The notes under the pieces were generated by a model that worked only from the letters and a program-made list of their open reading frames with translations, was not told the origin of the DNA and did not search any database. A program made the position numbers and the translations under genes. A DNA stretch of 12,906 nt, taken from positions 1 through 12,906 of the forward strand of contig CAZEXP010000052.1 of assembly GCA_964516845.1 (NCBI GenBank), given 5' to 3'. The DNA comes from JAPEKQ01 sp964516845 (GTDB lineage: Bacteria; Joyebacterota; Joyebacteria; Joyebacterales; Joyebacteraceae). Below are positions 7,241 to 12,906 of this stretch, piece by piece (position 1 is the stretch's first letter; every line of letters begins with the position of its first letter).

Positions 7241-7343
7241 GATGAGAGCTCGCCCATTCAACCGGGGTGGGTTCTGCACGGTCAGATAGTGAAGCGGCGG
7301 CAGTGATCTGAGACTGCGGAGCCTGGGACAACAGGAGGAATTC

Positions 7344-8330
7344 GTGTACGGGGATATCAAAGCGATCGGCGAGAGAATCGAGCGCGAGAGCGCCTTCGTT
7401 CCGACGCTGCTTGCGGAGATCGACAAGGTCATCGTCGGCCAGCGTTACATGATCGAGCGACTGATGATTGGGCTTCTGGCGAACGGGCACGTGCTCATAG
7501 AGGGCGTTCCCGGGTTGGCCAAGACGCTCGCCGTGCGCACGCTCTCGCGGTGCATCGATACAAGGTTCCAGCGCATCCAGTTCACGCCGGACCTTCTTCC
7601 GGCGGATCTCATCGGGACGCTCGTCTACTCGCCAAGCACGGGGAACTTCACGACGAAGAAGGGCCCCATCTTCTCCAACCTCATCCTGGCGGACGAGATC
7701 AATCGCGCTCCCGCCAAGGTGCAGAGCGCGCTTCTCGAAGCCATGCAGGAACGCCAGGTCACCATCGGGGACACAACCTTCAAGCTCGATACGCCGTTTC
7801 TCGTCCTCGCGACGCAGAACCCAATCGAGCAGGAGGGGACCTACCCGCTTCCAGAGGCGCAGGTCGACCGGTTCATGCTGAAGCTCCGCGTCGGGTATCC
7901 GACTCGCGAGGAGGAACTCAGGATCATGGACCGGATGGCCGGCGGATCGGAGCCCCAGGTCTCGGCGGTCGTCTCGCCGGAGACGATCCTGGCGGCGCGC
8001 AGTCTGGTCTCGGAGATCTACGTCGACGAGAAGGTCAAGCAGTACATTCTCGACATCGTCTTCGCGACGCGCGAGCCGACCGCGGCCGGGCTGGACCTGG
8101 GCGACCTCATCGCGTACGGCGCTTCACCGCGGGCCTCGATCTTCCTGAGCGTGGCCGCGCGGGCGCATGCGTTCCTCCAGGGAAGAGGGTACGTCACCCC
8201 GGAGGACGTCAAGGCGATCGCGATGGATGTGCTCCGCCACCGGGTGATCATCACGTACGAGGCCGAGGCCGAGGAGATGACGTCCGAGGACGTCGTCCAG
8301 CGGATCCTCGACAGCGTCGAAGTCCCCTAG
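7344..8330 (+). CDS. moxR: MoxR-family AAA+ ATPase
   Basis: This is a 328-residue AAA+ protein. Walker A is GVPGLAKT at residues 54-61, Walker B is LILADE at 113-118, and sensor-1 is ATQNP at 156-160, followed by the MoxR-typical EQEGTYPLPEAQVDRF (163-177). The remainder forms the helical lid domain (about 190-326), which contains the YGASPRAS segment. The start is GTG, supported by AGGAGGAA at 7333-7340, three bases upstream. MoxR ATPases act as chaperone-like remodelling enzymes and work with VWA-domain partners encoded beside them, for which they probably promote metal loading or assembly. Five such MoxR-associated functions follow downstream here. The exact substrate cannot be read from the sequence. 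Confidence 0.94.
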   Translation: MYGDIKAIGERIERESAFVPTLLAEIDKVIVGQRYMIERLMIGLLANGHVLIEGVPGLAKTLAVRTLSRCIDTRFQRIQFTPDLLPADLIGTLVYSPSTGNFTTKKGPIFSNLILADEINRAPAKVQSALLEAMQERQVTIGDTTFKLDTPFLVLATQNPIEQEGTYPLPEAQVDRFMLKLRVGYPTREEELRIMDRMAGGSEPQVSAVVSPETILAARSLVSEIYVDEKVKQYILDIVFATREPTAAGLDLGDLIAYGASPRASIFLSVAARAHAFLQGRGYVTPEDVKAIAMDVLRHRVIITYEAEAEEMTSEDVVQRILDSVEVP

Positions 8331-8350
8331 CAGCCAACAGACAACCCGAA

Positions 8351-8391
8351 CGTCCCCGCGGCGCAGGAGTTTCGGCGCCGCGCGGAGGACG
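8351..8391 (+). promoter_or_regulatory. Hairpin overlapping the DUF58 ribosome-binding region
   Basis: CGCGGCGC (8357-8364) pairs perfectly with GCGCCGCG (8375-8382) around a 10-base loop. CGTCC (8351-8355) can also pair with GGACG (8387-8391) across a small internal loop. The folded form would bury part of the GGAGG at 8384-8388. It sits in the 72-base gap between moxR and the DUF58 gene. It could be a translational control or RNA-processing element, or chance in G+C-rich DNA. Confidence 0.3.
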
Positions 8392-8402
8392 TGTGGAACG
8401 CC

Positions 8403-9317
8403 ATGCTTCCGAAAGAGATCCTCAAGAAGATCAAGCACATAGAGATCCGCACGAAGCGGCTCGTCGACGACGTGTTCTCAGGGGAGTACCATAGCGTCTT
8501 CAAGGGTCGTGGAATGGAGTTCGCGGAGGTGCGCGAGTATCTTCCCGGCGACGATGTGCGTTCCATCGACTGGAACGTCACGGCGCGCATGGGGCACCCG
8601 TATATCAAGAAGTTCGAGGAGGAGCGCGAGCTCACGGTGATGTTCGTTGTGGACGCGAGCGGCTCCGGGCGATTCGGGACGGTCGAGCGCTTCAAGTCGG
8701 AACTCGCCGCGGAACTGTGCGCGATCCTCGCGTTCTCGGCCACCAGGAACAACGACCGCGTCGGACTCATCATCTTCACCGATCGCATCGAGAAGGTCGT
8801 GCCGCCCCAGAAGGGCCGGCGGCACGTGCTGCGCGTCATCCGTGAGATCCTCTACTCGGAGCCGGAGGGAACGGGTACCGACATCAAGGCGGCCCTCGAT
8901 TACCTGTCGAAGGTCATCCGGCGACACGCCGTCGTGTTCCTCGTGAGCGATTTCGTGGCGGAAGGCTACGAGCGGGCGATCGCGACGGCCGCGAGACGAT
9001 TCGATCTCGTCGCGGTCGAAGTGAACGACCCGCGCGAATTCGCGCTGCCGAATGCGGGGCTTGTCGATCTCAGCGACCCGGAGACGGGGGAACGCCACCT
9101 CATCGACACGAGCGACCGGCGATTCCGCGAACGGTTCGCGGCGGAGAGCGCGCGTCTCGCCGGCGAGCGGGAGCGCCTGTTCGGTCGGCTCGGCGTCGAC
9201 TCGATCGCGGTCCGCGTCGGCGAGCCGTACGTGGACCCGCTCGAGAAGTTCTTCAGGCTGCGCGCGAGGCGCGCGGGGGGTGGCGCGACCACGCGTGTGG
9301 GAGGCGTGCGATCGTGA
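8403..9317 (+). CDS. DUF58 protein with VWA-like fold, MoxR partner
   Basis: From ATG 8403 this is a 304-residue protein without a membrane segment. The DUF58 signature runs from GRGMEFAEVREYLPGDDVRS (residues 35-54) into IDWNVTARMG (55-64). A VWA-like domain follows with a metal-site motif DASGS (84-88), Thr candidates in GTGTD (156-160), and VSDF (181-184) supplying the later Asp. The family is almost always encoded next to MoxR ATPases, as here, and is thought to be a MoxR client or adaptor. The start is uncertain: GGAGG (8384-8388) is 14 bases before ATG 8403, while an in-frame GTG at 8391 adds four residues but is only 2 bases from it. ATG 8403 matches the usual DUF58 N-terminus (MLPKEILKKI). 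The stop overlaps the next gene's start (GTGA). Confidence 0.92.
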   Translation: MLPKEILKKIKHIEIRTKRLVDDVFSGEYHSVFKGRGMEFAEVREYLPGDDVRSIDWNVTARMGHPYIKKFEEERELTVMFVVDASGSGRFGTVERFKSELAAELCAILAFSATRNNDRVGLIIFTDRIEKVVPPQKGRRHVLRVIREILYSEPEGTGTDIKAALDYLSKVIRRHAVVFLVSDFVAEGYERAIATAARRFDLVAVEVNDPREFALPNAGLVDLSDPETGERHLIDTSDRRFRERFAAESARLAGERERLFGRLGVDSIAVRVGEPYVDPLEKFFRLRARRAGGGATTRVGGVRS

Positions 9318-10402
9318 GGACATCGAAGCTCACAGGTCGTCTCGGGATCGTGGCCGTCTGCGCGCTCGTCGCTTTCTTTGCGGGGTTGAATGTTGAGGCC
9401 GCGCGGGCGCAGGGCGATCCCACCTCGATGCGGGGCGACGGGATGGACACGGTGCGGGTCGCTCGCATGCGCGATACGCTTCGCGTTCCTTCCGATACGC
9501 TGCTGATGGTCGGCGCGAGCGTGACACCTGATACGGTCACGGTCGGAGATCGGCTCGTGCTGACCTTGACGGCCGTCCACGACTTCGACACGGCGCTTGC
9601 GTTCCCGCGGGTCGTTGGGGAGATCGCACCGTTCGAGGTGATCGACGTTGTCATCTACCCGTCGGACGAAGGTCCGGACGGCGTCGTTGAACGACGGGAC
9701 ATCGTCATCACCGTGTTCGAGACCGGTGAGCACGTCATCCCGGAGCTCACATTCCACGCCGTGATGTCGGGGGGTGACTCGGCCGTTGTCCACACGCCGA
9801 GCCTCGACGTCGTGGTCAGGAGCGTGATTCCGCCCGAGGATCTCGAGGGCCAGGTCGAACCTCGCGAGATCAAGCCGCCGATCGATCTGCCGAGGGCCGT
9901 GTGGCCCTGGATCGTCGCCGCGGTCGCAGCATTGGCGCTGGCGGCCGCGTGGCGATTCTGGAAGCGCTGGCGCGTGTCTCGCCCGGAGCGCGGCGAGGAA
10001 CCCGGTCCGACGACCGAGGAGCGAAGGCGAGCGGCTCATGTCAGCGCGCTGGAGCGGCTTCGGGCGCTGCGCTCGCGTGACGATCTCGAGCGCGGTGACA
10101 TCGAGGGGTTCTACGTCGAACTGACCGACATCGTTCGCCGCTATGCCGGGGACCGGTTCAACGTGCCGGCGATCGATCGGACCACGGCGGAACTCGCGCC
10201 TGAGCTGAGCGAGGCGGCGCTTCCTGACGAACAGGTCTCGTGGCTGACCGGCCTGCTCGCGCGGGCGGACCTTTCGAAGTTCGCGAAGAGCGCGCCGTCG
10301 GTCGAACGCGGCCGCGAGGATCTTGATGACGTCGAGGGATTCATTGAACGGACACACCTGGGAGCGAGCGAGGAGGAGGGTGCCGATGTTCCGATTCGCT
10401 GA
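9314..10402 (+). CDS. BatD/DUF4381-like membrane protein of the Bat operon
   Basis: This 362-residue protein has a signal peptide (residues 1 to about 33). A periplasmic region follows that is predicted to be a beta-sandwich (about 66-170), starting SVTPDTVTVGDRLVLTL as in BatD-type domains. One membrane segment (about 196-214) and a basic stop-transfer stretch (KRWRVSRPER) come next. The cytoplasmic helical tail (about 235-345) contains ALERLRALRSRDDLERG and GFYVELTDIVRRYAGDRF, resembling DUF4381. It therefore combines features that other Bat operons place in two proteins. It starts with GTG at the DUF58 stop (GTGA overlap) and its end overlaps batA by 17 bases, so coupled translation is likely. 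It probably anchors the complex between periplasm and MoxR. The family call is from architecture and neighbours. Confidence 0.72.
   Translation: MRTSKLTGRLGIVAVCALVAFFAGLNVEAARAQGDPTSMRGDGMDTVRVARMRDTLRVPSDTLLMVGASVTPDTVTVGDRLVLTLTAVHDFDTALAFPRVVGEIAPFEVIDVVIYPSDEGPDGVVERRDIVITVFETGEHVIPELTFHAVMSGGDSAVVHTPSLDVVVRSVIPPEDLEGQVEPREIKPPIDLPRAVWPWIVAAVAALALAAAWRFWKRWRVSRPERGEEPGPTTEERRRAAHVSALERLRALRSRDDLERGDIEGFYVELTDIVRRYAGDRFNVPAIDRTTAELAPELSEAALPDEQVSWLTGLLARADLSKFAKSAPSVERGREDLDDVEGFIERTHLGASEEEGADVPIR
10371..10380 (+). promoter_or_regulatory. Ribosome-binding site that sets the batA start
   Basis: AGGAGGAGGG lies inside the end of the preceding gene, 5 bases before the ATG at 10386. The same frame is open back to 10323, but only the ATG at 10386 yields the conserved BatA N-terminus (MFRFADPAFLWLL). 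Confidence 0.75.
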
Positions 10403-11381
10403 CCCGGCCTTCCTCTGGCTCCTGCTGGCCGTGCCGCTCTATCTCGTCGTGGCGCTGCGCTTCAGAAACGCTCTGGAGCCGGCGGTCAGCTTCCCGCTGA
10501 CGCGGTTGGCGGGGGAGCAGGCCGGGAGCCGCGCCGCGTGGAAGCGCGGCGGGACGCTTGCGGTACGGTGCATTCTCATCGCGCTTGTGGTTGTCGGTCT
10601 TGCGCGGCCGCAGGCCGGGCGCGGCACCGAGTCGGTCCTTTCGGAGGGGATCGACATCATCCTTGTGCTCGACGTCTCGGGCAGCATGCGCGCTGAGGAT
10701 TTCAAGCCGGATAACCGTCTCGCGGTGGCGAAGTCGGTCGTCGCCAATTTCATCGAGGGGCGTATCTCCGACCGTATCGGGATGGTCGTGTTCGCGAGTG
10801 AAGCGTACACGCAGTGTCCGTTGACGCTCGACTATGACGTGCTGCTCGAGCTGCTTGATTCGGTCGAGCTGGGGATGATCGACGAACAGAGCACGGCTAT
10901 CGGGCTTGCGCTGGCGACGGCCGCGAACCGCCTGCGCGAAAGCGAGGCCGCGAGCAAGATCGTCGTGCTCCTGACGGATGGTCGGAACAACGCCGGTCAG
11001 ATCGATCCGGTCACGGCGGCGCAGGCGGCGGCCGCACTTGGTATCAAGGTGTACACCGTCGCGGTGGGGACGACCGAGGGCGGGCCGATCCCGGTTGACG
11101 ATCCCGTCTGGGGGCATCGGTACGTCACCGTTCCCACGGACATCGACGAGGACGTGCTCGGCGAGATCGCCCGGATCACGGGCGGCAGGTACTTCCGCGC
11201 GAAGACCGAGGGGATGCTCGCGGACGTCTACGCGACGATCGACGAACTCGAGAAGACGAAGGTCGAGGTGAAGCACTTCACGTCCTACACCGAGCTCGGC
11301 CCGCGGTTCGCGATCGCGGCGCTGGTCGTCGCGCTCCTCGATCTTCTGCTTGGGGCCACCGTTCTGAGGAGGATCCCATAG
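10386..11381 (+). CDS. batA: BatA-like VWA-domain membrane protein
   Basis: This 331-residue protein has two N-terminal membrane segments (about residues 7-25 and 57-74). A VWA domain follows (about 89-285) with an intact metal site: DVSGS at 96-100, a Thr in STAIGLAL (T170) and LLTDG with D198. One C-terminal membrane segment (about 306-326) ends the protein. MFRFADPAFLWLLL is the typical BatA N-terminal motif, and QCPLTLDY (143-150) is shared word for word with the downstream VWA protein. The VWA domain should face the periplasm, given the membrane layout. Bat proteins were named for aerotolerance in Bacteroides, although their direct role is still debated. The gene overlaps the BatD-like gene by 17 bases, and its stop is 1 base from the next ATG. 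Confidence 0.92.
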   Translation: MFRFADPAFLWLLLAVPLYLVVALRFRNALEPAVSFPLTRLAGEQAGSRAAWKRGGTLAVRCILIALVVVGLARPQAGRGTESVLSEGIDIILVLDVSGSMRAEDFKPDNRLAVAKSVVANFIEGRISDRIGMVVFASEAYTQCPLTLDYDVLLELLDSVELGMIDEQSTAIGLALATAANRLRESEAASKIVVLLTDGRNNAGQIDPVTAAQAAAALGIKVYTVAVGTTEGGPIPVDDPVWGHRYVTVPTDIDEDVLGEIARITGGRYFRAKTEGMLADVYATIDELEKTKVEVKHFTSYTELGPRFAIAALVVALLDLLLGATVLRRIP

Positions 11382-11382
11382 C

Positions 11383-12906
11383 ATGAGATTCGCAGTCGAC
11401 ACGGAACTCCTGCTCCTCTGGTACCTCGGCGTGCCGACGGCCGTCGCCGTGGTTCTCGGCTGGCTTGCCCTCGGACGCCGGCGCGCCTCGGCGCGTGCGC
11501 TCGCCGAGCCCGCGCTCTTTGACCGGATCGCGCCCGCAGCGGCGGAGAGCGTCCACCGCGCGCGTGTGTGGCTCTTTGTGATGGCAGTGCTCGCCCTTGG
11601 GCTCGCGGGCGGGCGTCCGCAGACCGGGACCAGGTTGGGTGTGGCGACGCGCCACGGTATCGATCTGATGCTGGCACTCGATGTCTCCGACTCCATGCGT
11701 GCGGAGGATCTTCGTCCGAACCGGCTGGAGAAGGCCAGGCGCGAGGCGCTGACGCTGATCGAGCTTCTCGACGGGGACCGGGTCGGCGTGATCACGTTCG
11801 CGGGGGCGGCGTTCGTGCAGTGCCCGTTGACGCTGGACTACGGCGCGGCCTCGATGCTACTTTCGGGCGTTGAGCCGGGGACCATCTCCCGTCCGGGGAC
11901 GAACCTCGCGGCGGCAATCGGGAAGGCGACCGCGGCGCTGACCACGAAGCCTGACCGCTCCAAGGCTCTTGTCATCTTCACCGACGGCGAGGGACACGAG
12001 GCGGACCCGCTGGAGGCGGCGAGAGAGGCCGCGGAGGCCGGCGTGCGAATCTACACGATCGGTCTCGGGTCGACGGCGGGTGAACCGATCCCGCTCCCGG
12101 CGTCCGAAGGCGGCGGTTACAAGCGGGACCGATCGGGCCAGATCGTGATGTCGAGACTCGACGAGGGGACCCTCATGGACATCGCCTCGGCGACAGGCGG
12201 GAGCTACTACCGCGCGACGAGCGGTGAACGGGAGCTGACGGCGATCGAGGAGGAGCTGTCGCGCATGGAACAGGGCGAGCTCGAGTCACGCATGCTCGCG
12301 TTCTACGAGGAACGGTTCCAGGTGCCGATGCTCGTTGCGCTGGCGCTCCTGCTCATGGCTACCTTCGTTCCGGCAAGGAGACCGGGCCGCGGCAGGCCGG
12401 CGCTCCGAATGCTCACCGTTGTGGCGCTCGTGGCCGCGTTTCCGATGATGACCGGTTTCGGCGAGACGCCGGGAGGACACAATCGGGAGGGCAACCGCCT
12501 CTACAAGGAGGGCAAGTACACCGAGGCGCTGACCGAGTATCGGAGTGGACAGGTGCTTGCGCCCGAGCTTGCGGCGTTGGGGTTCAACGCCGGAAACGCG
12601 CTCTTCCGGAGCGGTGACGTGGAAGCGGCGCTCAGAGAGTACCAGCAGGCGGCGTCGGCGGGGGATGGCGAGCTCGCCGCGGCCGCGCTGTACAACGCGG
12701 GCAACGCATTGCTCGCGGCCGGTGATCTCGACGGTGCGATCCAGGCGTTTCGCCAGAGCCTTCTGAGAAACCCTGATGACATCGACGCCAAGTACAACCT
12801 GGAGATCGCTCAGCTCGTGCGTGACCAGCAGCAGGATCAGGACCAGCAGCAGGACCAGGACCAGCAGCAGGATCAGGACCAGCAGCAGGACCAGGACCAG
12901 CAGCAG
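11383..12906 (+). CDS. BatB-BatC fusion: VWA membrane protein with TPR domain, 3' end outside window
   Basis: The frame stays open from ATG 11383 to the window end (508 codons, no stop). Two N-terminal membrane segments (about residues 8-31 and 62-78) precede a BatB-type VWA domain with metal-site motif DVSDS (100-104), T173 and FTDG (D201). A membrane segment (about 312-331) and a second hydrophobic stretch (about 341-361) follow. Three TPR-like units come next (about 367-395, 399-430, 437-467), with the recurring core NAGNAL and GNRLYKEGKYTEAL. The tail is an Asp/Gln repeat from residue 481. In many Bat operons the VWA protein BatB and TPR protein BatC are separate genes; here they are one reading frame, with codon phase checked across the join. 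AGGAGG at 11367-11372, inside batA, is the likely ribosome-binding site. VWA-TPR fusions are known from other MoxR operons, so this is a variant and not an error. Confidence 0.92.
   Translation, partial: MRFAVDTELLLLWYLGVPTAVAVVLGWLALGRRRASARALAEPALFDRIAPAAAESVHRARVWLFVMAVLALGLAGGRPQTGTRLGVATRHGIDLMLALDVSDSMRAEDLRPNRLEKARREALTLIELLDGDRVGVITFAGAAFVQCPLTLDYGAASMLLSGVEPGTISRPGTNLAAAIGKATAALTTKPDRSKALVIFTDGEGHEADPLEAAREAAEAGVRIYTIGLGSTAGEPIPLPASEGGGYKRDRSGQIVMSRLDEGTLMDIASATGGSYYRATSGERELTAIEEELSRMEQGELESRMLAFYEERFQVPMLVALALLLMATFVPARRPGRGRPALRMLTVVALVAAFPMMTGFGETPGGHNREGNRLYKEGKYTEALTEYRSGQVLAPELAALGFNAGNALFRSGDVEAALREYQQAASAGDGELAAAALYNAGNALLAAGDLDGAIQAFRQSLLRNPDDIDAKYNLEIAQLVRDQQQDQDQQQDQDQQQDQDQQQDQDQQQ
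12823..12906 (+). repeat. 18-base in-frame coding minisatellite (DQQQDQ), 36-base higher-order unit
   Basis: Four full 18-base units and a 12-base partial unit run to the window edge. The unit is GACCAGCAGCAGGAYCAG, and the only variable base alternates T, C, T, C in successive units, so the true period is 36 bases (12823-12858 and 12859-12894). It encodes a polar Asp/Gln tail after the TPRs. Because the unit is a multiple of three, copy-number changes would keep the frame. Confidence 0.97.

Noticed and set aside
7282..7311. Inverted repeat TCAGAT...ATCTGA upstream of moxR as a possible operator
   Set aside because: Six-base arms with an 18-base spacer are expected about once by chance in a gap of this size, and no promoter is visible around it.
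5837..7432. Long minus-strand open frame (531 codons) opposite tldD/tldE/moxR
   Set aside because: It is the antisense shadow of clear genes. The translation is Arg/Asp/His-rich low-complexity text without domains, typical of G+C-rich antisense frames.
10341..11795. Minus-strand frames of 400-plus codons opposite the Bat genes, pilQ (1875-3098) and the DUF58/BatD-like genes (8966-10357)
   Set aside because: All lie opposite strongly supported + strand genes, show Arg/Ser- or Arg/Asp-biased composition, and have no recognisable motif.
12340..12500. Possible frameshift or missed stop between BatB and BatC
   Set aside because: I followed the codon phase through the join. It is continuous, with normal codon use and sensible protein sequence on both sides.

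Overview
The window is a high-G+C bacterial segment with every convincing gene on the + strand. The organism is Gram-negative (diderm): it encodes an outer-membrane secretin and several proteins with signal peptides or inner-membrane anchors. Codon choice is uniformly G/C-rich and no gene looks compositionally foreign. Nothing here fixes the phylum. The gene content (PilMNOPQ, TldD/TldE, MoxR-DUF58-Bat) is housekeeping or envelope-related and fits many environmental diderm lineages. There is no mobile element, CRISPR array, rRNA or tRNA.

Region 1 (1-3161) is the 3' part of a type IV pilus alignment operon: the tail of pilM, then pilN, pilO, a pilP-like gene and a short pilQ secretin. Genes are tightly spaced or overlapping. 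PilM/N/O/P would form the cytoplasm-to-periplasm alignment complex and PilQ the outer-membrane pore. A 331-base gap (3162-3492) follows. It carries two nearly identical 42-base-spaced hairpins whose stem differences are exactly compensatory, probably tandem terminators, and then a possible -10 box.

Region 2 (3493-7240) holds trxB (thioredoxin reductase) followed 32 bases later by the zinc-protease pair tldD-tldE, which overlap by four bases (ATGA). This looks like one transcription unit.

Region 3 (7344-12906, running off the right edge) is a MoxR/Bat operon: a moxR AAA+ ATPase, a DUF58 VWA-like protein, a BatD/DUF4381-like membrane protein, a BatA VWA membrane protein, and a single polypeptide that fuses a BatB-type VWA domain to BatC-type TPRs. 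The last gene ends, incomplete, inside an 18-base coding minisatellite (Asp/Gln-rich) with a 36-base higher-order period. From the DUF58 gene on, the genes overlap or are 1 base apart. MoxR proteins are AAA+ chaperone-like ATPases that act with VWA partners, so these products probably form one envelope-associated complex.

No clearly undescribed system is present. The points most worth a second look are the compensatory tandem hairpins, the higher-order repeat at the window edge, the VWA-TPR fusion, and a hairpin that could mask the DUF58 ribosome-binding site.
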